Shown here in pieces: positions 1-7,873 of a stretch of DNA of 64,000 nucleotides. Source of the stretch: Streptosporangiales bacterium (GTDB taxonomy: Bacteria; Actinomycetota; Actinomycetes; Streptosporangiales; WHST01); the NCBI GenBank assembly GCA_009379825.1, contig WHTA01000024.1, positions 1 to 64,000 on the forward strand, written 5' to 3'. The translations under genes were made by a program, and so were the position numbers. How positions within the stretch are numbered: the first letter of the stretch is position 1; every line of letters begins with the position of its first letter. The notes beneath the pieces were generated by a model. It did not search any database, was not told where the DNA came from, and saw only the letters and a program-made list of their open reading frames with translations.

Positions 1-2
1 AC

Positions 3-182
3 ACCCCCAGAGGTCGCAAGACCTACAAGAAGAGAGCCGCCAGCATCGAGCCCGTATTCGCCCAGATCAAGCACAACCGCAGGATCCGAAGTCTCTTCCG
101 TCGAGGGCTCGCAGCGGCGGACAGCGAATGGAAGCTCATCTACGCCACCCACAACCTGCTGAAGACCTACCGGACGGCCTGA
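3..182 (+). mobile_element. IS1182-like transposase, C-terminal remnant (partial at window edge)
   Basis: The first 59 readable codons end at TGA 180-182 and read as the C-terminus of a DDE transposase of the IS1182 type. The diagnostic pieces are YKKRAASIEPVFAQIKHN, then a basic RRIRSLFRRGL stretch, then EWKLIYATHNLLKTYR. In this family the glutamate of the IEPVFAQIK block lies in the last part of the catalytic core. The rest of the element lies left of the window, so it cannot be judged whether the element is intact. No terminal inverted repeat can be paired because the other end is absent. Its right edge runs into a VOC gene that has lost its 5' end, so this is probably an insertion junction. 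Confidence 0.8.
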
Positions 183-246
183 CAGCCCCACCGCTCGCCC
201 GAATCGCGGACCGACCTCGACCGGCCAGCCAGCAGGCACAACATTC

Positions 247-843
247 GTGCGACAGCCTCGCGGCAGCGGTTTCCTGCAACGGTTCCTCGACCGGCACGGC
301 GAGGGAGTGCACCACCTCACCTTCGTCGTGCCCGACGTCGAGCAGGCGATCAGGCAGGTGACGGAGCTCGGACTCACGCTGGTGAGCACCGACCTCGCCC
401 ACCCGCCGTGGCGGGAGACGTTCATCTTCCCCGACGCCGTGCACGGCGTGGTGATCCAGCTCGCCGACTCCTCGGTGGGTTACCCGCCGGTCGAGGAGCT
501 GCTCGCCACCCGCGACCGCGACCCGTCGTGGGTGCCGAACAACAGGGAGGGCACCGACCCCACCTGGTGGGACTTCATGTGGGACGTCGAGCCTGGCCCG
601 ACCGCCACCTTGCGGTCGACGACGCTGCGTTCCACGGACCCCGAGCTGTCGCGCCGGCTCTTCCATGACGTGCTCGGCGCGGACGTAAGGCAGGGCGACC
701 ACGGGACGGAGTACCTGTGGCACGGCAGGGTGCTCGAAGTGCTGCCGGCCGACGTGGCGGGCATCGACCGTCTCACCGTGGCCGGCAGCCCCGTATCCAC
801 CGTTCGGATCGGCAACGCCACACTCGTCCGGGAGGACGCATGA
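247..843 (+). CDS. VOC (glyoxalase-type) family protein, 5'-truncated
   Basis: The product has vicinal-oxygen-chelate features. The first recognisable piece is FLDRHGEGVHHLTFVVPD, which normally sits in the middle of a betaalphabetabetabeta module carrying a metal-binding histidine. A second module begins near residue 110 (WWDFMWDVEPG) and runs through RLFHDVLGADV to the end. The front part of module one is missing, and the sequence just upstream is the transposase tail. The reading frame stays open upstream with no clear ribosome site; GTG 247 is only the first plausible start. The stop overlaps the next gene as ATGA, so it belongs to that operon. The substrate is unknown; such proteins next to CoA genes include methylmalonyl-CoA epimerase-like members. 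It is likely non-functional if the missing half is not supplied. Confidence 0.7.
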   Translation: MRQPRGSGFLQRFLDRHGEGVHHLTFVVPDVEQAIRQVTELGLTLVSTDLAHPPWRETFIFPDAVHGVVIQLADSSVGYPPVEELLATRDRDPSWVPNNREGTDPTWWDFMWDVEPGPTATLRSTTLRSTDPELSRRLFHDVLGADVRQGDHGTEYLWHGRVLEVLPADVAGIDRLTVAGSPVSTVRIGNATLVREDA

Positions 844-1609
844 CAGAACCACTGGTCCGTCGCGAGCGGCCGGCCGACGGCGTGCTGGTCGTCACCATCG
901 ACCGCGCGAAGGCCCGCAACTCGATCAACGACGCCGTCGCCGACCAGCTCGCCGACGCGTTCGGCCAGCTGGACGAGGACGAGTCGCTGCGGGCGGCGGT
1001 ACTCACCGGAGCCGGCGGCGGCTTCTGCGCCGGCCTCGACCTGAAGGCGTTCCTCGCCGGTGAGACCGGCGAGCACCAGGAGCGCGGGTTCGCCGGGCTC
1101 GTCCGGCAGCCGCCGCGCAAGCCGCTCCTCGCGGCGATCGAGGGGTTCGCGCTCGCCGGCGGCTTGGAGGTGGCGCTCGCCTGCGACCTCGTCGTCGCCG
1201 CAAGCGACGCACGGTGGGTATCCCCGAGGTCAAGCGCGGACTGGTGGCCGACGGCGGCGCACTGCTGCGGCTACCGGAGCGACTACCGCGCAACGTCGCG
1301 ATGGAGATGGCACTGACCGGCAACGAGGTGCCGGTGCCGCGGCTGCACGACCTCGGCCTGGTGAACGTCGTCGCCGAGCCCGGTGAGGCGTTGGCTGCGG
1401 CGCTGGATCTCGCCGCGACGATCGTCGCCAACGCACCGTTGGGCGTCGTCGCGAGCAAGGACGTACTCACCCGTGCGGGCAGCTGGCCGGCGGACGAGAA
1501 GTGGGCCAGGCAGGCGTGGCTCGTCGAGCACATATGGACCTCGGCGGACGCACAGGAGGGCGCGACCGCGTTCGCGGAACGCCGGCCGCCGAAGTTCACC
1601 GGTCGCTGA
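840..1609 (+). pseudogene. Enoyl-CoA hydratase/isomerase with a frameshift
   Basis: This is a crotonase-fold protein of about 256 residues when the frame is repaired. The N-terminal part has the oxyanion-hole segments GGGFCAGLDLKAF and IEGFALAGGLEVALACD. Homology then jumps by one base around 1212-1218: the first frame reads ASDARW and goes off-family, while the frame starting at GTG 1214 continues as GIPEVKRGLVADGGALLRLP to the normal C-terminus ending at 1609. A one-base deletion explains the shift. It would hydrate 2-enoyl-CoA esters in the pathway served by the neighbouring CoA-ligase and transporter. The start ATG 840 overlaps the upstream stop. Its 3' end overlaps the convergent acyl-CoA synthetase by 14 bases. 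A sequencing error is a real alternative to a true pseudogene. Confidence 0.8.
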
Positions 1610-3149
1610 CGCCCGCTGCCCCGGCCTCCGCGTCGCGGAGTGCACGGCGGTTGGTCTTGCCGTTCGGCGTCTTGGGCAGGTCGGTGACGAACTCGACCTG
1701 TCTGGGGTACTCGTGCGGGCTCAGCTCGGTCTTCACCAGGTGCTGCAGAGCCGTGACGAGCTGCTCGTCCGCCGTACCCGACGCGACCACGAACGCCTTG
1801 ACGATGTGACCCCTGGTCTCGTCGGGTACGCCGACGACCGCCACCTCGGTCACCTGCGGATGGGTGAGGAGCACCCGCTCGACCTCCAACGGGCTGATCG
1901 TCCAGCCGGAAGAGATGATGACGTCGTCGGCCCGGCCGGCGTAGTGCAGGTAACCGTCGGCGTCGATCGACCCCAGGTCCTTGGCCCGTAGCCAGCCGCC
2001 GCGGCGGAAGACGCTGATCTCCCCCGTGACGCCGACCGCAGCAGGTGTGTCGTCGTCGCCGAGTACGGTGACCCGGCAGCCCGGCATCGGCTTGCCAAGC
2101 GCACCTGGCCGTGGCTCGTGGTCGGGGAAGCCGGGGAAGTTCACCACGATCACCCCGGTCTCCGTCGTGCCGTAGATCCCGCACGGCGCCACCCCGGTCG
2201 CATCCGTGAAAGCCAGCTGCGCCGCCGCATCGAGCTCCTCGCCGGTGTACGACGCTTTCACCAGGTGACGCAGCTCACCTGCGCGCCCGGACCGCAGGAT
2301 CATCCGGTAGATCGTGCTCGCCGCCGCCAAGTTCGTGATCCTGAAGTGCACGAGCGCGTCGATCAGGCGGTCGGGCGCGAACCGGCCCGACCAGGCGCCC
2401 ACGGCCACACCGAGCGACCACGGCGCGATCGTGCCGTGCCACAGCCCGTGTCCCCACGCCGGTGACGACGGGCAGAAGAACCTGTCCCCAGGCACGATGC
2501 CCGACCCGAACAGCGCGGCACGCATCAGCGTCACGACCGAACGGTGCTCGTGCCGTACGGCCTCGGGCAGCTGCCTGGTCGTACCGGACGTGTACTGCAG
2601 GACGGCCGTGTCGTCCGGCTTCGTGGTCGTGCGGTACTCGCTCGGGTGGGTGTCCAGTTCGCCGGTCAGGGCGTCGTCGAAGACGACGTACTGCCAGTCC
2701 AGGTGCTCGACCGCCGTCTTCGTGGTGGCGTCCACGATCACGCAGCTCGCGTGGCAGTCGTCCAGCCGGTCGCGCAGTGCCTCAGGGCCGAAGAGGGTGT
2801 ACAGCGGCACCGCGACCGCACCTCGCTTGATCACCCCGAACAGTGCCGCGTAGAACTCCCGCGACGGCTCCATCATCACGCCGACCCGGTCGCCTTCCCC
2901 GATCCCACGGGCCGCCAGGTAGTGCGCGAACTGCGCCGACCGCCTGCTGAGATCACCGAACGTGGGCTCGTCGTACCTGCCGCCGGCGAATGCGATCCGC
3001 GCCGCCGTCTCGCCGGCCGGATGGCGGTCCAAGCACTCGTGCGCGATGTTCAGCCAGGTCTGGTTCCCATCGAACGCCGCCCACAACCGGTCCCAGGAGA
3101 ACTCCGTCACCGCCTCAGCAGCGGTGGCGTAACGCGGCCAGCTATCCAT
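1596..3149 (-). CDS. AMP-dependent acyl-CoA synthetase
   Basis: A 517-residue member of the ANL adenylating superfamily that would activate a carboxylic acid to its CoA thioester through an acyl-adenylate. Visible motifs are the P-loop-like YTSGTT near residue 188, GIYGTTETG (A5-type motif) near residue 330, GRADDVIISSGW near residue 410 and the C-terminal catalytic-lysine segment LPKTPNGKTNRR near residue 492. The phosphate loop continues as RQLPEAV instead of the usual GxPKGV, so the loop lysine is absent. The neighbouring CPSSPAWGHGLWHG stretch is reminiscent of a subfamily near medium-chain or alicyclic acid ligases. It diverges from the MaoC gene across a 200-base regulatory gap and probably supplies the CoA ester for the CoA-transferase and hydratase genes nearby. 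Confidence 0.87.
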   Translation of the reverse strand: MDSWPRYATAAEAVTEFSWDRLWAAFDGNQTWLNIAHECLDRHPAGETAARIAFAGGRYDEPTFGDLSRRSAQFAHYLAARGIGEGDRVGVMMEPSREFYAALFGVIKRGAVAVPLYTLFGPEALRDRLDDCHASCVIVDATTKTAVEHLDWQYVVFDDALTGELDTHPSEYRTTTKPDDTAVLQYTSGTTRQLPEAVRHEHRSVVTLMRAALFGSGIVPGDRFFCPSSPAWGHGLWHGTIAPWSLGVAVGAWSGRFAPDRLIDALVHFRITNLAAASTIYRMILRSGRAGELRHLVKASYTGEELDAAAQLAFTDATGVAPCGIYGTTETGVIVVNFPGFPDHEPRPGALGKPMPGCRVTVLGDDDTPAAVGVTGEISVFRRGGWLRAKDLGSIDADGYLHYAGRADDVIISSGWTISPLEVERVLLTHPQVTEVAVVGVPDETRGHIVKAFVVASGTADEQLVTALQHLVKTELSPHEYPRQVEFVTDLPKTPNGKTNRRALRDAEAGAAGVSDR

Positions 3150-3168
3150 CCGTCACACCCGTTCGAGG

Positions 3169-3191
3169 TTCGTATATACGAAGTATCGTAT
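3169..3191. promoter_or_regulatory. Overlapping palindromes in a divergent promoter
   Basis: The 200-base gap between the acyl-CoA synthetase and the MaoC gene holds a perfect 14-base palindrome, TTCGTATATACGAA at 3169-3182. It overlaps a second inverted repeat, ATACGA-AGTA-TCGTAT at 3176-3191. The AT-rich spot stands out in a GC-rich region, as expected for a regulator binding site. A further palindrome, CTTATATAAG at 3328-3337, lies just before the MaoC ribosome site (GGACGGAG) and may contain its -10 box. The binding protein is not identified; the IclR gene at 12.1 kb is one candidate. Confidence 0.45.
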
Positions 3192-3349
3192 GTATTCGAG
3201 AACGAGTGTTGTTGGGCGTGCGCATGGTCGTCAAGAGCAAGCACACAGCAGCTAGCAACTCGAAGACCTTGACGCCCACCACGCCGCGCCTTACCGTCAG
3301 AGAACTTCTTCATGCAGAACTCGGGTTCTTATATAAGGACGGAGCGTAG

Positions 3350-4483
3350 ATGTCGGAGACGATGGAGCTCGCGACTACGTTTGGCCGGATCACCGACGAG
3401 GCGCTCGACCAACTACGCCAATCGATCGGCCGGCAGGTGCGTCGCGGACAGCCGTACATCGAGGAGCTCAACGCGGACGCCATCAGGCACTTCGCGTACG
3501 GCATCGGCGACTGCAACCCGCTGTGGATCGACCGCGACTACGCAGCCGCCACACCGCACGGCATGCTCGCTCCGCCCACCGCCCTGTTCGCCATGGACAA
3601 GATCCTCAGCGGCTACGTCAGCGGCCTCCCCGGCGTGCATGCCATGTTCGCCGGCACCACGTTCCGCTGGCTGCGCCGGCTACGCGCCGGTGACCGGCTG
3701 CGAGGCACGGCGAAACTCAAGGACCTGATCGAACGGCCGAGCAAGTTCGCGGGCAGGTCCGTACAGCAGGTCTACGAGATCACGTTCACCGACCAGGACG
3801 GCGAGACCGTCGCCGTCACCGAGTCGTACTGCTTCCGCACCGAACGCGACGCGGCACGTGAACGCGGGAAGTACTCCGGCGCGTCGGCCGAGGCCGCCAG
3901 CTGGAACGCCGACCAGCTCGCCGAGATCGGCGCCGCCTACCGCAAGCAGGAGGAAGTGCGACGCGGCGCCCGCCCCCGCTACATCGACGAGGTGACCGTA
4001 GGCGAGGAGCTGCCTCCGTTGCTCAAGGGGCCGTACACCGCGACCACCGCGGTGTCGTACCTGCTCGGCTGGGGCGGGCTCTACGTACGCAGTCACGGGC
4101 ACGCCTTCCAGCTCTACGAGGACCACCCGGCGCTGGCCATCCCGAACGAGTGGGGTGTGCCTGAACCACCGGAACGGGTGCACTGGGACCAGGACCTCGC
4201 CCAACGGGTCGGCGTTCCCGGAGCGTACGACTACGGCCCCGAGCGCGTCGCGTGGATGGGGCACGTCGTCACGGACTGGATGGGCGACGACGGGTTCCTC
4301 GCCGAGCTCGACGTGCAGGTGCGCAAGCACAACCTGATCGGCGACCTGGTCACGGCGAGCGGGACAGTGGCCGAGGTCGACACCGAGACCCGGCGGGTGC
4401 GCCTGGAGCTGCACGCCAGCGACCACCGCGGCGACGAGTCGGCGCGCGGCAGCGCCGTGGTCGTCCTACCGGAGCGTCCGTAG
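3350..4483 (+). CDS. MaoC-type double hotdog dehydratase family protein
   Basis: A 377-residue protein with two hotdog folds. The N-terminal half (residues about 10-165) matches the FAS1/MaoC N-terminal dehydratase type: HFAYGIGDCNPLWIDRDYA followed by a central-helix segment TALFAMDKIL. The second half (about 205-375) has its own hotdog-like segment, including YVRSHGHAFQLYEDH and a VRKHNLIGDLV strand. Family members hydrate or dehydrate acyl-CoA or acyl-thioester substrates, so it may do the hydration that the broken enoyl-CoA hydratase cannot. ATG 3350 follows GGACGGAG. The Liv-type importer begins 27 bases downstream on the same strand, which suggests co-transcription. The natural substrate is not evident. 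Confidence 0.8.
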   Translation: MSETMELATTFGRITDEALDQLRQSIGRQVRRGQPYIEELNADAIRHFAYGIGDCNPLWIDRDYAAATPHGMLAPPTALFAMDKILSGYVSGLPGVHAMFAGTTFRWLRRLRAGDRLRGTAKLKDLIERPSKFAGRSVQQVYEITFTDQDGETVAVTESYCFRTERDAARERGKYSGASAEAASWNADQLAEIGAAYRKQEEVRRGARPRYIDEVTVGEELPPLLKGPYTATTAVSYLLGWGGLYVRSHGHAFQLYEDHPALAIPNEWGVPEPPERVHWDQDLAQRVGVPGAYDYGPERVAWMGHVVTDWMGDDGFLAELDVQVRKHNLIGDLVTASGTVAEVDTETRRVRLELHASDHRGDESARGSAVVVLPERP

Positions 4484-4510
4484 CGGACCCACTGACGAGG
4501 GATGCGCGCC

Positions 4511-5377
4511 ATGACTGCAGCGCTGCAGTTGCTCGTGAACGGGGTCGCACTCGGCTCGCTGCTCGCCGTCGTCGCGTTCGGGCTGGCCTTGGTGTTCGGC
4601 GTGATGGGCGTCGTGAACTTCCTGCACGCCGAGTTCCTCACCCTCGGCGGCTACGTCACCTACTTCCTCGTCACCGGCACGGGTGCGTCCCCGCTGCTCG
4701 GCGTCGTCGCGGCGACAGCGGTCGGCCTGGTCCTCGGCTACGGCGTCCAGCGCACGGTCATCGCGCGGGTCAGCAACAGGCCACCACTGGAAGGACTGCT
4801 GCTCACCTACGGGTTGTCCGTGGTCGGGCTCGGCCTGATCACGTACTTCTTCACCGGTGACTTCCGCAGCTACCCGGCACAGTTCCAGGGCGCCCTGAGC
4901 ATCGGCGGTGTGAGCGTCGCCTTCCGCGACCTCGTCGTGCTGATCCTCGGCGCGGTCATCCTGTTCGGTGCCGGCGCCCTGTTGCGGTGGACGCGCACCG
5001 GCGGCGCCATGCGTGCCGTGGCGCAACACCGGGACGCTGCCGCCGCGTGCGGCATCAACCTGGTGAAGATCGACGCACTGGCGTTCGCGCTGGGTGGCGG
5101 CCTGGGTGCCGCCGCCGGCGCCATGCTGAGCACCAGCTTCGTCACCACCCCTGAACTCGGCCAGCGCTGGCTGCTCATCGGGTTCGTGGTCGTCGTCCTC
5201 GGTGGTCTCGGCAGTCTCACCGGCGTGGTGTACGCAGGGCTCGGCATCGGCGTGCTCCAAGTCGTGCTCGGCTACGTGCTCGACGACACCTGGGCCCAAC
5301 TGCTGATCTACCTGCTGCTGTTCGTACTGCTCCTCCTCCGACCGGGCGGGCTCGCCAAGAAGCTGGAGCCGGCATGA
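4511..5377 (+). CDS. Branched-chain amino acid-type ABC transporter permease (LivH family)
   Basis: An integral membrane permease of about 288 residues with repeated hydrophobic segments, starting with LLVNGVALGSLLAVVAFGLAL, and the family hallmark GVMGVVNFLHAEFLTLGGY near residue 32. The segment GGAMRAVAQHRDAAAACGIN near residue 160 corresponds to the cytoplasmic loop that contacts the ATPase in this family. ATG 4511 was chosen because GAGGG at 4497-4501 lies 9 bases ahead; an earlier in-frame ATG at 4502 has no room for a ribosome site. It pairs with the next permease (4-base ATGA overlap), two ATPases and a lipoprotein to form a complete importer. The substrate is probably an organic acid rather than an amino acid, given the surrounding CoA-ester genes; that is inference. 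Confidence 0.92.
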   Translation: MTAALQLLVNGVALGSLLAVVAFGLALVFGVMGVVNFLHAEFLTLGGYVTYFLVTGTGASPLLGVVAATAVGLVLGYGVQRTVIARVSNRPPLEGLLLTYGLSVVGLGLITYFFTGDFRSYPAQFQGALSIGGVSVAFRDLVVLILGAVILFGAGALLRWTRTGGAMRAVAQHRDAAAACGINLVKIDALAFALGGGLGAAAGAMLSTSFVTTPELGQRWLLIGFVVVVLGGLGSLTGVVYAGLGIGVLQVVLGYVLDDTWAQLLIYLLLFVLLLLRPGGLAKKLEPA

Positions 5378-6381
5378 CGTCAGTGAGCAAGACCGACAGC
5401 GCCACCGCGCAGGAGCCACCGCGGTCGTCGGGCGGCACGCGCTCCCGCAGGCGCGGTTACGGCGCGGTGGTCCTGCTGCTCGCGACCGCCGTGGCCGGGT
5501 CGCTGCCGTGGTGGGGAGTGGACACCCACGTACTGTCGGTCGGCTACACAGTGGCGTTCTACGCCGCCGTCGCGCAGTCGTGGAACCTGATGTCCGGGTT
5601 CACCGGCTACATCTCGTTCGCACACGGCGCGCTCGTCGGCATCGGCACCTACGCCGGCATCCTCGCGATGAACGCGGGCGGGAACCTGCTCACGGCGGTG
5701 CTCGCCGGCGCACTGGCCGCGGTTGCCGCCTCGGTGCTGATCGGCCTGCCCAGCCTGCGACTGCGGGGCATCGCGTTCGCGTTCGCCACCATCTTCTTCC
5801 AGGCCGCCATGCTGCTCGTCGTACAGAAGGCGGGGCCCATCACCGGCGGGTCAGAAGGGCTCGCCGCACGCGCCATCGTGTCGCTGGAGGACCTCTTCGT
5901 CACCATGGTCGCGATAGCCGGCATCGCCTCGGTGCTGGTCTACGCACTGCGCCGGGCACGTCTCGGCCTGCGGCTGTTGACCATAAGGGAGGACGAGACG
6001 GCGGCCAGGACGATCGACGTCAAGACCGTCCAGCTGAAGCTCGGCGCGTTCGCGACCAGCGCACTGTTCGCCGGCGCAGCCGGTGCAGTGCACGGCTTCT
6101 TCCTTGCCACCGTGTTCCCGCAGAACGTCTTCCACCTGCGCACCTCGCTCGAACCACTGGTGCTGGCCCTCATCGGCGGCGCGGCGAGCACCGTCGGCCC
6201 GCTGGTTATGGCCGCCGTGTACGGCATCTCGCAGGACGCGCTGCAGAGCCTGGGGTCCGAGCTGCACCTGGCCATGCTCGGCGTCATCCTCGTCGTCGCG
6301 GTGCTCTTCGCCCGCAACGGGCTCGCCGATCTCGCGACCCGGTTGTGGCGGCGGCTGCGGGAGAGGGGGAACCGTGACTGA
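5374..6381 (+). CDS. Branched-chain amino acid-type ABC transporter permease (LivM family)
   Basis: The second permease subunit, 335 residues, with a short charged N-terminus (to about residue 28) followed by multiple membrane spans. The LivM hallmark WNLMSGFTGYISFAHGALVG lies near residue 69 and the coupling-loop segment RLLTIREDETAARTIDV near residue 203. Its ATG overlaps the LivH stop (ATGA), and its own 3' end overlaps the LivG start by 8 bases, so translation of the whole transporter is likely coupled. It forms the heterodimeric membrane channel with the preceding permease. The long basic tail RLWRRLRERGNRD is cytoplasmic by the positive-inside rule. Confidence 0.92.
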   Translation: MTSVSKTDSATAQEPPRSSGGTRSRRRGYGAVVLLLATAVAGSLPWWGVDTHVLSVGYTVAFYAAVAQSWNLMSGFTGYISFAHGALVGIGTYAGILAMNAGGNLLTAVLAGALAAVAASVLIGLPSLRLRGIAFAFATIFFQAAMLLVVQKAGPITGGSEGLAARAIVSLEDLFVTMVAIAGIASVLVYALRRARLGLRLLTIREDETAARTIDVKTVQLKLGAFATSALFAGAAGAVHGFFLATVFPQNVFHLRTSLEPLVLALIGGAASTVGPLVMAAVYGISQDALQSLGSELHLAMLGVILVVAVLFARNGLADLATRLWRRLRERGNRD

Positions 6382-7087
6382 GACGCTGCTCGACGTCCGC
6401 GACGTCAGCCTGCGCTTCGGTGGCGTGCGCGCACTCGACGAGCTGAGCCTGTCCGTCACCGACGACCACCACCTGTGGGGGCTCATCGGCCCGAACGGTT
6501 CGGGTAAGACGACGCTCTTCAACACGGTCAGCGGGCTCTACCAGCCGCAGGCGGGCGCCATCACAGGTTCCGCCGTACGACGCCGCCGCGGCACCGTTCC
6601 CGACCTGGGCCGCACGTTCCAGCACCCACGGGTGTTCGGCCAGCTCGACGTGATCGAGAACCTGCTCGCAGCCAGTGCCGCTCTGCGCAAACGGACCGCC
6701 GAGGAACGCGCAGAGGAACTGCTCGAGCTGCTCACCCTGACGCACGTGGCCAACCGGAGAGCCGGCGAGCTCTCCATCGGTCAGCAGAAGCTGGTCGAGC
6801 TGGCACGCACCCTCATGCGGGACCCGAAGCTCGTACTCCTCGACGAGGTGGCCGCCGGGATCCACCCGCGGCTGCGCCGCGAGATCGCCGACCACCTGAG
6901 GAAGCTCGCCGCGCAGGGCACGCACTTCCTCATCATCGAACACGACATGCGGTTCCTCATGGAGCTGTGCACCCGCGTCTTCTGCATGGCCCACGGCAAG
7001 GTCATCGCGGTCGGCTCACCCGTCGAGATCCGTGCCGACCAGCGCGTCGCCGACGAGTACCTGGGCAGGGGACATGAGCGAAGCTGA
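6374..7087 (+). CDS. ABC transporter ATP-binding protein (LivG family)
   Basis: A 237-residue ATPase of the importer. Walker A is GPNGSGKTT near residue 40, the Q-loop lies in LGRTFQHPRVF, the ABC signature is the LivG variant LSIGQQKLVELARTL, Walker B is LVLLDEVAAG, and the switch histidine is in IIEHDMRFL. It begins at GTG 6374, inside the last codons of LivM, and overlaps LivF by 14 bases. The region between Walker A and the Q-loop is short, with a compact GSAVRRRRGTVPD insert, so the protein is slightly smaller than the usual 250 residues. It powers uptake together with LivF. Confidence 0.92.
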   Translation: MTETLLDVRDVSLRFGGVRALDELSLSVTDDHHLWGLIGPNGSGKTTLFNTVSGLYQPQAGAITGSAVRRRRGTVPDLGRTFQHPRVFGQLDVIENLLAASAALRKRTAEERAEELLELLTLTHVANRRAGELSIGQQKLVELARTLMRDPKLVLLDEVAAGIHPRLRREIADHLRKLAAQGTHFLIIEHDMRFLMELCTRVFCMAHGKVIAVGSPVEIRADQRVADEYLGRGHERS

Positions 7088-7859
7088 CCGCGACCCCGTA
7101 CTCCGCCTCGACGGCATCGAGGCGGGCTACGGCGCCTTCACCGTGCTGCACGGCGTGGACATGGCCGTCCACGCCGGCGAGACCGTCGTGCTCATCGGCG
7201 CGAACGGCGCAGGCAAGTCGACCGTGTTGCGCGTCGTCGGCGGATTCCTCGCACCGACGAAGGGCTCGGTTCGTCTCAGCGGCGACGACGTGACGAAGCT
7301 GCGACCACACCAGATGCTCGCGCGTGGTTGCGCCTACGTCGCCCAGGGGCAGGACCTCTTCCCCGAGATGACCGTCATGAAGAACGTCGAGATGGGCGGC
7401 TACCTGCTTCGTGACCGGGCGTTGCTGCGGGAGCGGCTGGCCTTCTGCACGGAGCTCTTCCCCATGCTCGGCGAGAAGGCGAACATCAAGGCCGGCGGCC
7501 TCTCCGGCGGAGAACGCCAACAGCTGAAGATCGCGCGAGCACTGGTGACACGGCCACACCTGCTGCTGCTCGACGAACCCACCGCGGGACTCTCCCCGCT
7601 GCTCGTCGACCAGATCTTCGACGACCTAGCCACGATTCGCGAGCAGACCGACATCGCGATCCTGCTCGTCGAGCAGAACGTGGCCAAAGGTCTCGAGTAC
7701 GCCGATCGCGCCTGCATCATCGACCTCGGCGCGATCACCGTGGACACGGAAGCGGAACAACTACTGCACAACTCGCTATTGCACGACCTCTATCTCGGCG
7801 GCGAGCAAGGCTCTGCCGCACAACTCCCGTTGCCGGAACAGCCACCGGAACGCGGATAG
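7074..7859 (+). CDS. ABC transporter ATP-binding protein (LivF family)
   Basis: A 261-residue ATPase, partner of LivG. Walker A is GANGAGKST near residue 41, the Q-loop lies in VAQGQDLFPEMTV, the signature is LSGGERQQLKIARAL, Walker B is LLLLDEPTAGLSP, and the H-loop position is occupied by Q in LLVEQNV, as is usual for LivF. ATG 7074 lies inside the LivG 3' end. The last 20 residues are a proline/glutamine-rich tail (PLPEQPPERG) not needed for the fold. The gene ends 14 bases before the binding-protein gene. Confidence 0.92.
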   Translation: MSEADRDPVLRLDGIEAGYGAFTVLHGVDMAVHAGETVVLIGANGAGKSTVLRVVGGFLAPTKGSVRLSGDDVTKLRPHQMLARGCAYVAQGQDLFPEMTVMKNVEMGGYLLRDRALLRERLAFCTELFPMLGEKANIKAGGLSGGERQQLKIARALVTRPHLLLLDEPTAGLSPLLVDQIFDDLATIREQTDIAILLVEQNVAKGLEYADRACIIDLGAITVDTEAEQLLHNSLLHDLYLGGEQGSAAQLPLPEQPPERG

Positions 7860-7873
7860 GAAGGGAGCGTCAG

